7,137 bases of DNA, taken from the NCBI GenBank assembly GCA_964347945.1, contig CAYGAW010000188.1, positions 1 to 7,137 on the forward strand, given 5' to 3'. Made by a program: the position numbers and the translations under genes. The stretch's first letter is position 1; every line of letters starts with the position of its first letter. The notes below the pieces were generated by a model. It did not search any database. It was given only the letters and a program-made list of their open reading frames with translations, and was not told the DNA's origin. Positions 1 to 5,634 of this stretch are shown here, one piece after another. This stretch comes from CAYGAW01 sp964347945. GTDB taxonomy: Bacteria > Chloroflexota > Anaerolineae > UBA7937 > B3-Chlor.

Positions 1-13
1 ATGATCTCACAGG

Positions 14-89
14 CGGGAGCGACGGGATTTGAACCCGCGATCTCCTGCTTGACAGGCAGGTATGTTAAACCAAGCTACACCACGCCCCC
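14..89 (-). tRNA. tRNA-Asp (anticodon GTC)
   Basis: On the minus strand this folds into a complete cloverleaf of 76 nt. The acceptor stem is GGGGGCG paired with CGCTCCC (one G-T pair). The D stem is GTGT/ACAT with the loop AGCTTGGTTTA. The anticodon stem is CCTGC/GCAGG around the loop CTGTCAA, which gives anticodon GTC and reads the Asp codons GAC/GAU. The variable loop is AGATC and the T arm is GCGGG-TTCAAAT-CCCGT. The discriminator base is G, as expected for tRNA-Asp. The next bases read CCT, so the 3' CCA is not encoded and must be added by tRNA nucleotidyltransferase. It lies downstream of the zinc-ribbon gene, in the same direction, with its own promoter. Confidence 0.97.
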
Positions 90-104
90 ACTCACTAACT
101 CAAT

Positions 105-133
105 ACTATACTACAAGCGTCCGATTTAGTCAA
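105..133 (-). promoter_or_regulatory. Sigma-70-type promoter of the tRNA-Asp gene
   Basis: On the minus strand TTGACT (128-133) and TATAGT (105-110) are separated by exactly 17 bp. Each hexamer matches the housekeeping consensus at five of six positions. Transcription would start near position 98, giving a leader of roughly 9 nt before the mature tRNA 5' end at 89. The promoter fits entirely within the 48-bp gap after the zinc-ribbon stop codon. The tRNA can therefore be expressed independently of the upstream operon. Predicted from sequence only. Confidence 0.75.
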
Positions 134-137
134 ATCC

Positions 138-968
138 CTACCCCCAGCGGAACGTCCAACCCTCGCTGGGAGGGCTAATAGGTAACTCAGTGCCAACTCC
201 AGGCACGCCGGATACAACCGTGATCGCCCAAGTCACGACGCGGTCCCTGCCAAGCACATCGTACAGTTCCTCCCCGACTCGCAACGGGATGTCTTCGTTC
301 TTCGCCCAGGCTACGACTTCACGGACCACCTCGCCATTCCGGTTCACATAGCTCAAACTTACGCTGTACCACTCGTCATCGGCCAGAATCCCAACGGGTT
401 CCCAATCCAACTGGATACGCGCGCCGCTCCCGCCGAATTCCTCCCCGTCTGCAGGTGATATCAGCTGCGGCGCTCCATACTCGAGCGCAGGTGTCTCTGT
501 GAGCGTCGCAGTGGGGTTCGCTGCTTCGCCGGGAGTGGCTGTCGCCTCCCTCGTGGTGGTGGCCGTAGTTGTGATCACCGGGGTGAAGGTAGGCGTCCGG
601 GTGGGTGTGGCCGTGGGAGGCCGAGGCGTCTCGGTCGGCGTCTCCGTGGGAGGCAGGATGACCTCAGTCGGTGTGGGCGACGGCTGAGGTGCGAGGAAGG
701 GCAGGTTGGCAGGCAAGGGCACGACAAAGAGCAGGACGTACGCGAGAATTCCAACCAAGACCACTCCCCCTAGAGAACCGATTAGCCTCCAACGGATTCT
801 CCTCCTGCCCAACTCCTCTCCACAATGGGGACAGACGGCGAGCCCATCCCTTATCTCCTCCCTGCACTGGCGACAGCGAGTGCTCTGCCTGCGCAGTCGC
901 ACCCCACAATGAGGGCAGATTGTTTCCTCGACAGAGATGGGCCCTCCACACCATCTGCAAGTCTCCAT
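138..968 (-). CDS. Zinc-ribbon, single-pass membrane protein with Thr/Pro-rich linker and C-terminal beta-sandwich-like domain
   Basis: 276 aa. Two CxxC...CxxC zinc ribbons occupy the N-terminus: C4/C7 with C18/C21, and C32/C35 with C46/C49. An Arg-rich stretch (about 55-61) precedes one hydrophobic helix (about 62-84), so the positive-inside rule puts the zinc ribbons in the cytoplasm and the rest outside. Residues 96-160 are a low-complexity Thr/Pro linker. Residues 165-276 look like a fibronectin/Ig-like beta domain, starting with a Pro-Ala-Asp-Gly turn and a later Leu-Asp-Trp-Glu strand. Function is unknown; this layout is, to my knowledge, frequent in Chloroflexota. The ATG lies 4 bp after the stop of the transporter gene, with GAGAGGA 10 nt upstream, so translation is probably coupled. 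It is the last protein gene of the minus-strand operon. Domain calls are by eye. The start is well supported. Confidence 0.85.
   Translation of the reverse strand: METCRWCGGPISVEETICPHCGVRLRRQSTRCRQCREEIRDGLAVCPHCGEELGRRRIRWRLIGSLGGVVLVGILAYVLLFVVPLPANLPFLAPQPSPTPTEVILPPTETPTETPRPPTATPTRTPTFTPVITTTATTTREATATPGEAANPTATLTETPALEYGAPQLISPADGEEFGGSGARIQLDWEPVGILADDEWYSVSLSYVNRNGEVVREVVAWAKNEDIPLRVGEELYDVLGRDRVVTWAITVVSGVPGVGTELPISPPSEGWTFRWG
489..683 (-). repeat. Low-complexity segment encoding the Thr/Pro-rich linker
   Basis: This encodes residues 96-160 of the zinc-ribbon membrane protein: irregular tandem Thr-Pro units (for example TETPTETP, TATPTRTPTFTP) followed by an Ala/Thr/Glu-rich tail. 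On the opposite strand the degenerate repeats read as GTG/GGC/GTC-rich DNA and open a Val/Gly-rich frame that is not a gene. The linker is probably an extended extracytoplasmic spacer and could be O-glycosylated. Such repeats change length easily between strains by slippage. Confidence 0.8.
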
Positions 969-972
969 AGAC

Positions 973-1248
973 CTACGATCCTCTCGAAATCAGCATGAAA
1001 GCTCCCACTAGGATGAAGAGTGCTCCCGCCCCCATCCTTATGTATTGAGCCGGGATGACTCTGGTCAGCGTCCCACCTATGGCGACCCCCAGGAGCGTCA
1101 CTAGGGCCAACCCTAGTACCGCTCCTACGAAAACCGCCAAGGGAGTCTGCGATTCCGCGGCCATAGCTATCGCCGCCAGCTGTGTCTTGTCTCCCAACTC
1201 TGCCAGGAAGATCAACCCAAAAGTAGTGACTACTACTCTCCAATCCAT
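973..1248 (-). CDS. Half-size GDT1/TMEM165 (UPF0016) family cation transporter
   Basis: 91 aa, almost wholly hydrophobic, with three predicted membrane helices (about 3-16, 34-58 and 68-87). The family signature E-x-G-D-K/R-T is intact as ELGDKTQ at residues 17-23. Its acidic residues are thought to bind the transported ion. Characterised family members export Mn2+ or move Ca2+/Mn2+ out of the cytosol. Full-length members have two such domains of inverted orientation, whereas this gene encodes only one, so the working form must be a dimer or use a partner encoded elsewhere. The ATG is 19 bp after the protease stop, preceded by GAGGAGGG. The TAG stop is 4 bp before the next ATG, placing it mid-operon. 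The family call is firm; the substrate (Mn2+ likeliest) is inferred. Confidence 0.88.
   Translation of the reverse strand: MDWRVVVTTFGLIFLAELGDKTQLAAIAMAAESQTPLAVFVGAVLGLALVTLLGVAIGGTLTRVIPAQYIRMGAGALFILVGAFMLISRGS
979..985 (-). promoter_or_regulatory. Ribosome binding site of the zinc-ribbon gene, inside the transporter gene
   Basis: GAGAGGA on the minus strand sits 10 nt before the ATG at 968, within the last codons of the transporter gene. A ribosome finishing the transporter passes over this site, which suggests coupled translation of the two proteins. Confidence 0.55.
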
Positions 1249-1259
1249 GCCTGTTGGAT

Positions 1260-1267
1260 CCCTCCTC
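1260..1267 (-). promoter_or_regulatory. Strong Shine-Dalgarno of the GDT1-family gene, abutting the protease stop codon
   Basis: GAGGAGGG on the minus strand directly follows the TGA stop (1268-1270) of the protease gene and lies 11 nt before the ATG at 1248. It fixes the start of the 91-aa transporter and shows that the short length is not caused by a mis-set start. Confidence 0.7.
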
Positions 1268-2341
1268 TCAGGGCAGCAACGACTCGCCGCTAGCGACGCG
1301 CAGGATGTCGAAATAGGACACTATGAGCACGAAGCCCAGGATAATGACCATGCCTATGATGTGAACCAGACCTTCCCTCTGAGGGGATACGCGCTTGCCC
1401 CTCCGAATCACCTCCAGAACGACGAAAACAAGCCGACCGCCATCGAAGGCGGGCAGGGGCAACATGTTGAGGATCGCCAGCTGTGTGCTTAGAAACGCAG
1501 CGAAACGCAAAGTATCTGTCAGACCATACCGCACCACTTCGCTGGTGGCCTGGACGATACCTATCGGCCCTGCGATCTGAGGCGCGATCAACCCTCTTAT
1601 CACCGCTGCGATCCACTGGAACATGGCAAACAACCACAGAATGGTCTCGTACAAAGCGCGAGGGATAGCCTCCCAGATGGGGTAGGATTTGACGGCCAGG
1701 GCTGGACCTATTCTGATTCCCATCGGTCCCTCACCTTCGGGGGGATCAGCGCGCGGAGTTATCTGCACAGCGCCAACTATGGTCCGGCCCCTCCGCACGG
1801 TGAGGGTGATCTCTTGACCCAAGTGCTCGTGCGTGTACTCCCGTAGCGCTTCGTAGTCCTCTACGTCTTGCCCGTCGACGGCGATCACTGTATCCCCAGG
1901 CCGCAAGCCAACCTCCGCCGCCGGTGAGTCGAGTTCCACTTGATAGATGCCAGCACCTGCCTGACTCTCGTCGGGAGTCAGGGTCCCTATCATGTAGACA
2001 AGACTGAGCAGCACGACAGCTAGCAACATGTTCGCTATCGAACCTGCGGAGAGAACCATCGCTCTGGCCAATCTGCTCTTGCTGGCCAAGCTGCCCTGCT
2101 CCTGGGGATCCTCCTCGCCCACCATGCGCACAAAGCCTCCCACCGGGATGAGGTTGATGGTGAACTCGGTATCGCCTCGTTTGCCCACGGTGAGAAGCCG
2201 GGGAGGATAGCCGATGCCAAACTCCTCTACCTTGACGCCAGCCCTCTTGGCTGTCACGAAGTGACCCACCTCGTGGACGAGGATCATGATGCTTAACACG
2301 ACGACAACGGCAATTGCCGTGACGAGTGTACTGACTATCAT
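1268..2341 (-). CDS. rseP: RseP-type site-2 intramembrane zinc metalloprotease (family M50)
   Basis: 357 aa. Cleaves transmembrane helices within the membrane; known relatives process anti-sigma factors and remnant signal peptides. Helix 1 carries the zinc-binding HExxH motif (HEVGH, residues 23-27). The conserved segment around G100 to N104 (AGSIANM) starts the second membrane helix (about 98-120). A single PDZ domain spans about 128-200, with a VGLRPGD core. The third zinc ligand lies in NMLPLPAFDGG (292-302), D300 being the ligand; the usual LDG reads FDG here. A final helix spans about 328-345. One PDZ and 357 aa resemble RasP or cyanobacterial forms rather than the two-PDZ, roughly 450-aa E. 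coli protein. The ATG is the first possible in-frame start, because TAG lies immediately upstream. AAGGAG is 13 nt away, a long spacing. First gene of the minus-strand operon. The symbol rests on family resemblance. Confidence 0.93.
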   Translation of the reverse strand: MIVSTLVTAIAVVVVLSIMILVHEVGHFVTAKRAGVKVEEFGIGYPPRLLTVGKRGDTEFTINLIPVGGFVRMVGEEDPQEQGSLASKSRLARAMVLSAGSIANMLLAVVLLSLVYMIGTLTPDESQAGAGIYQVELDSPAAEVGLRPGDTVIAVDGQDVEDYEALREYTHEHLGQEITLTVRRGRTIVGAVQITPRADPPEGEGPMGIRIGPALAVKSYPIWEAIPRALYETILWLFAMFQWIAAVIRGLIAPQIAGPIGIVQATSEVVRYGLTDTLRFAAFLSTQLAILNMLPLPAFDGGRLVFVVLEVIRRGKRVSPQREGLVHIIGMVIILGFVLIVSYFDILRVASGESLLP

Positions 2342-2392
2342 CTATCAACTCAGACTCCTTGTCAGGCTGCTCCTCCCCCTCAGAGTCGCTTT

Positions 2393-2421
2393 ATTATACC
2401 CGTCAGATCCTAGCCTCGCAA
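2393..2421 (-). promoter_or_regulatory. Sigma-70-type promoter of the rseP operon
   Basis: On the minus strand TTGCGA (2416-2421) and a perfect TATAAT (2393-2398) are 17 bp apart. Transcription would start near 2386, leaving a 5' leader of about 45 nt before the rseP ATG at 2341. No other comparable promoter is visible within the operon, so the three genes are probably co-transcribed from here. Confidence 0.75.
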
Positions 2422-2535
2422 GTGCCCCGGTAATGGAGACCCGCGATGAGCACGCTAGCCACACCGGGTGTTCCACCGCCTGAAATCTGTGACCCAGGCC
2501 ACCTCTGAACGTTCCTTGCAACTCGTCCCAGCGAA

Positions 2536-2564
2536 TTGCCCGTCCTTCCAAAAGACGATAGAAT
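2536..2564 (+). promoter_or_regulatory. Candidate promoter of the nucleotidyltransferase-like gene, possibly leaderless
   Basis: TTGCCC (2536-2541) and TAGAAT (2559-2564) are 17 bp apart. The expected start point is near 2571, only about 2 nt before the ATG at 2573. No Shine-Dalgarno precedes that ATG, which fits a leaderless or near-leaderless mRNA. The -35 box is weaker than those of the other promoters in the window. It diverges from the rseP promoter, with about 115 bp between the two -35 boxes. Confidence 0.45.
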
Positions 2565-2572
2565 CGAGACAA

Positions 2573-3724
2573 ATGATCCAACAGACAGACAACAACCTGC
2601 TCTTGGCCTGCGTCAGAGCCCGTTGGAGCACGCAGGCAGCAGACGAGGTCAGGCGAATCGTCCTCGAGACGGACGTGAACTGGGATGGGTTCCTCGAGCA
2701 AGCGGCCAAGCACTGCGTGGCACCCTTGATCTACCACACCATGCGCGATGAGCATGGGATTCTGCCGGCATCGGTCAAGCAGAAGCTGCGGGAGGAGTAC
2801 TACCTATCTGCGGTACGCAATACTCTTCTGTATCAGGAACTAGCGAACATCCTCGCGACCTTCAACGACGCTGGCCTGCCAGTCATCGTGCTCAAAGGGG
2901 CAGCCCTCGCCCAGGAAATGTACGGCAACATCGCTCTGCGCCCCATGAGCGACATAGATCTGCTGGTCAAGGGCGAGGAGATCGCCTCAGGGCAACAGCT
3001 GCTTCTGCAACGCGGGTATTCCCCCATCGAACTTGCGCACCCAACCGGGCGCCATTCTACCTTCGAGGGTGACGCCGCTGGCTACCGAGTTCACATTGAG
3101 GTTCACTCCCACATCGTATCTTCAGCCTATTATCGGAGCACGATACCGGAGGACTGGCTCTGGCGCGACCCCGTCCGCCTGCCCGTGGGCGACAATCCCG
3201 CACTGATGCTCTCGCCCGAGGGGATTGTGGTTCATTCCTGTCTACATCTGCTCGACCATGTCGCCGTACCAGGAAGCCTGCTATGGCTTTGTGACATCAA
3301 AGAGGTTTCACAGCGCCACGACATTGCCTGGGACGCGTTTGTGGACAATCTCGTCCATTTCAGAATCGCGTCGCCCGTCAGATCCGTACTCTTCGAATGC
3401 TCCAGGCTGCTGCGGCTCCCGATACCCGAGCGGCCGCGCGAGCGCCTGCTCGCTCACCAACCAGGCTTCTGGGAAAGGAGAGCATACCAACTCTGCCTAT
3501 CTCCCACTCGAAGCACTGTCAGCAGGACATTGTTCGATCTCTTGGCCATCGAGGGCGTCCCGGCAAAGGCACATTATCTGCATTCCCGTCTCCTGCCCGA
3601 CCGCGACTACATGATGGCACGCTACTCGATCGGTGATCCTCGACTCGTCCCCCTCTACTATCCTCTTATGATCACCAGAGCCATCGCCGACGGGCTCAAA
3701 GCCCTCGCTCAACCCCGCCTATGA
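2573..3724 (+). CDS. Nucleotidyltransferase family protein (NTP_transf_5-like), function uncharacterised
   Basis: 383 aa from the ATG at 2573. The nucleotidyltransferase-fold signature is visible: LKGAALAQ (107-114), then RPMSDIDLLV (123-132) with the paired acidic residues D127 and D129, then HIEVH (174-178), where E176 may be the third metal-binding carboxylate. A helical C-terminal half includes LHLLDHVAVPGSLLWLCDIKEV-type residues (224-245), typical of this group. The N-terminus (LLLACVRARWS...NWDGFLEQAAKH) also fits family members. The frame stays open back to a GTG at 2468, but the extra 35 residues do not resemble the family and no ribosome site precedes them, so I chose 2573. Relatives often sit in sugar or peptide biosynthesis clusters, but no reaction is established. 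It precedes the polysaccharide genes and may modify a sugar, lipid or protein acceptor; that is inference. Confidence 0.82.
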   Translation: MIQQTDNNLLLACVRARWSTQAADEVRRIVLETDVNWDGFLEQAAKHCVAPLIYHTMRDEHGILPASVKQKLREEYYLSAVRNTLLYQELANILATFNDAGLPVIVLKGAALAQEMYGNIALRPMSDIDLLVKGEEIASGQQLLLQRGYSPIELAHPTGRHSTFEGDAAGYRVHIEVHSHIVSSAYYRSTIPEDWLWRDPVRLPVGDNPALMLSPEGIVVHSCLHLLDHVAVPGSLLWLCDIKEVSQRHDIAWDAFVDNLVHFRIASPVRSVLFECSRLLRLPIPERPRERLLAHQPGFWERRAYQLCLSPTRSTVSRTLFDLLAIEGVPAKAHYLHSRLLPDRDYMMARYSIGDPRLVPLYYPLMITRAIADGLKALAQPRL

Positions 3725-3789
3725 CATGCGGTTGAGCGGCAGGCGTTTTGTCGGCCGCCCTCCGCAGGCTTCGGAAGCTCTAGATAAAG

Positions 3790-3826
3790 TTGTCCCAGGC
3801 ATGCACACATTGAATGGTGGGGACAA
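3790..3826 (+). promoter_or_regulatory. Inverted repeat overlapping the polysaccharide operon promoter (candidate operator)
   Basis: The arms TTGTCCC (3790-3796) and GGGACAA (3820-3826) are perfect 7-bp inverted copies. Their centres are 30 bp apart, close to three helical turns, so two protein subunits could bind the same DNA face. The right arm lies in the spacer between the -35 and -10 boxes, and the -35 box lies in the intervening segment. This suits a repressor site. No regulator gene is visible in the window, and a 7-bp dyad can arise by chance. Confidence 0.4.
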
Positions 3827-3838
3827 GAGTGATATAAT
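3810..3838 (+). promoter_or_regulatory. Sigma-70-type promoter with extended -10, upstream of the polysaccharide genes
   Basis: TTGAAT (3810-3815) and a perfect TATAAT (3833-3838) are separated by 17 bp. The bases TGA immediately before the -10 box make an extended -10 (TGnTATAAT). Transcription would start near 3845, about 29 nt before the TTG chosen as start of the next gene. It would drive the O-antigen ligase-like gene and probably the two glycosyltransferase genes after it. Confidence 0.72.
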
Positions 3839-3873
3839 GCCAACAGAGACGCACAGTAACGCGCGACAGTGTA

Positions 3874-5541
3874 TTGGCGACGGTACGACGCGTCGCCACT
3901 GAGTTGAATGCAGCCTCGGCACCACATGCACTCAGCGCTGTGTCTGCAAAGCTTTATACACGGACGTATCTGGTGACACATCTTGCTCATCGCATCGCCG
4001 CCTACGAACTCCTGCTAGTTGCGACAGCGACGCCGTTCCTCCTCTTCCCCGGCAAGTGGACTCCTGTGGGGCTGGCCCTTCTCGCCGTGGCCTGGGTAGC
4101 TCGCTGGGTGGTGACCCGTCGTATCTCGGCAAGGACCGCGATGGATGTCCCCATCATCCTGCTGCTGATCATGACGGGAGTGAGCCTCTTTCCCTCCGTC
4201 GATCTCAGCTTGAGCCTCAACAGAGCGTGCCTCATGCTGCTGGGGGTGGCTCTCTTCTACGGCATCGTGAATGGTGTGCACAGCGCGCGGCAGATGCACT
4301 ACATCGGGATCGCCCTCGTGCTCCTAGGCCTCTTGATAGCGGTGATAGGCCTTCTGGGGACAGATTGGGAGATTGGACTGCTGGTCGACATCCCGGCGGT
4401 GTACGAGCGGCTTCCAGGGCCTATGATTCGCGGCTTGCCGGGCAGCGGAGTGATAGAGGAGTACGATCTGGTAAACCCGAGGATTGTGGCCGGTGCCTTG
4501 GCCATCGTCATCCCTGTGCCCCTAGCGTACCTTGCCTTCGGGCAGGACAAGAACTTCCGCTTGCTCTCTGGCTGCACTGCGCTGGCCATGGCGGCTGTCT
4601 TGCTGCTGACTCAGGCGCCCCAGGGCTACCTGGGCCTCGCTTCTGCACTGTTCCTGATAGGCGTGTGGGGAAGTCGCTGGGTCCTCATCGCTCTTCCCCT
4701 CGGCACATGTGGGCTTGTCGGGGCCTGGGGACTTCTCCGGCCGCACCAAGTGTTGGTAGAGAGGCTCAGCGCGGAGACGATGGATACCCTAGACTTCGGC
4801 CTCGGGAGTCGCATAGTGAACGGGGCCAGGGGTCTCGGCATGGTCCGCGACATGCCATTCACCGGGATCGGCCTCAACACATTCCCCGCCGTAGACGGAC
4901 TCTACAGCTTCGGTCGAAGCCACGCCGAACACGCCCACAACCTCTACATCCAGACGGCCGTCGATCTGGGCATGCTAGGCCTGGTGGCGCTTCTTGCTCT
5001 CCTGGCTGCCATTGCCTATACTGTTGCACGCGCCTATCGGCCTCTGATGAGTCGCAACCAGCGGGCGCTGCTGATCGGGATCTGCGGCTCGGTAGTGGCC
5101 TGGCTGGCCTACGGGCTTCTGGACAGCATCACGTTGGGCCACAAGCCGGGCGCGGCCGTCTGGGTGGCGCTTGGCCTGGCAGCGACTACTCGCCTACAAG
5201 TAGAGGTACCGGCGACGCCAGCGCTGCCGTTCCCGCCTCGGCTCAGTCGCCAGTGGCTACTGCTCGTGCTCACACCACTGGCGGTACTCGTGATGATAGT
5301 GGGCTTGACTGCGCACAAGAGCATTGGGGCCTTTTGGGTAAACTTGGGGGTCATGGAGGCCCACCGTGCTCTGGCGAATGCCGACTCGCCTGCGAGCGCG
5401 GCCGAACATCGAGATGCGTCTGAAGAGTACCTTCGTGAGGCGATACGGTGGGATCCCAGCAGAGCTCGAGCCCATCGTCTGCTGGAATGGACGATGAGTG
5501 AGGACATCGGGAGCAGGCCCTGGCCGCGAGAAACGCTGTGA
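3874..5541 (+). CDS. O-antigen ligase/polymerase (Wzy_C-type) membrane protein with TPR-like tail
   Basis: Up to 555 aa with roughly ten or more membrane helices, starting at about residue 44. It would polymerise lipid-linked oligosaccharide units or transfer polysaccharide to an acceptor on the outer face of the membrane. Family hallmarks are the NPRIVAGALAI segment (201-211), a large outer loop with GLGSRIVNGARGLGM (309-323) and TGIGLNTF (330-337), and HAHNLYIQTAVDLGMLGL (353-370), where H355 aligns with the conserved ligase histidine. After the last helix (about 461-480), residues 486-540 (NLGVMEAHRAL, then YLREAIRWDP) form a TPR-like helical pair. No in-frame ATG exists near the N-terminus. 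TTG at 3874 is the first start after an in-frame stop; GTG at 3940 or 3973 is possible, and none has a good ribosome site. Polymerase and ligase cannot be told apart from sequence. First gene of the polysaccharide series. Confidence 0.85.
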   Translation: MATVRRVATELNAASAPHALSAVSAKLYTRTYLVTHLAHRIAAYELLLVATATPFLLFPGKWTPVGLALLAVAWVARWVVTRRISARTAMDVPIILLLIMTGVSLFPSVDLSLSLNRACLMLLGVALFYGIVNGVHSARQMHYIGIALVLLGLLIAVIGLLGTDWEIGLLVDIPAVYERLPGPMIRGLPGSGVIEEYDLVNPRIVAGALAIVIPVPLAYLAFGQDKNFRLLSGCTALAMAAVLLLTQAPQGYLGLASALFLIGVWGSRWVLIALPLGTCGLVGAWGLLRPHQVLVERLSAETMDTLDFGLGSRIVNGARGLGMVRDMPFTGIGLNTFPAVDGLYSFGRSHAEHAHNLYIQTAVDLGMLGLVALLALLAAIAYTVARAYRPLMSRNQRALLIGICGSVVAWLAYGLLDSITLGHKPGAAVWVALGLAATTRLQVEVPATPALPFPPRLSRQWLLLVLTPLAVLVMIVGLTAHKSIGAFWVNLGVMEAHRALANADSPASAAEHRDASEEYLREAIRWDPSRARAHRLLEWTMSEDIGSRPWPRETL

Positions 5542-5634
5542 GGGGCAGAAGCATCCGCGCGAGGTAGCCAGCGGGGGCGCTTGGCGCTAGATTCAGTGTA
5601 GGGTCTTCCAGCGAGGGAGTGTTCAAAGCAGAGA
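5542..5634 (+). other. Spacer between ligase-like gene and GT2 gene; no promoter or terminator seen
   Basis: These 93 bp contain a small hairpin (GGCGC-TTG-GCGCT, 5576-5588) with no following T run, so it is not a convincing terminator. I found no -35/-10 pair with sensible spacing. A purine-rich GAGGGAG lies about 15 nt before the next ATG. Read-through from the upstream promoter is the simplest reading. Confidence 0.5.

Noticed and set aside
499..687. Val/Gly-rich open frame antisense to the zinc-ribbon gene
   Set aside because: It is the complement of the Thr/Pro codon repeats (ACC/CCC read as GGT/GGG). The low-complexity content explains it fully.
1746..2348. 200-codon minus-strand frame starting at a TTG well spaced from AAGGAG
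   Set aside because: The spacing is tempting (6 nt), but the translation is Arg/Gly/His-rich and overlaps the rseP frame, which carries HEVGH and the PDZ core.
2468..2572. GTG-initiated N-terminal extension of the nucleotidyltransferase-like gene
   Set aside because: The 35 extra residues show no family similarity, no ribosome site precedes the GTG, and a promoter candidate lies inside the segment.
3736..3758. GCGGC...GCCGC hairpin after the nucleotidyltransferase-like gene as a terminator
   Set aside because: The stem is only 5 bp with a 13-nt loop, and no T run follows. A GGCTTCGGAAGCTC dyad just downstream is also too short with no T run.
4056..5423. 455-codon open frame on the plus strand within the O-antigen ligase-like gene
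   Set aside because: It is a shifted-frame shadow: its translation is rich in Arg, Gly, Pro and Ser with no domain or membrane helix, whereas the frame at 3874-5541 gives a clear family match.
5576..5588. Hairpin between the ligase-like and GT2 genes as a terminator
   Set aside because: Five base pairs with a three-base loop and no T tract. It is more likely chance in GC-rich sequence.
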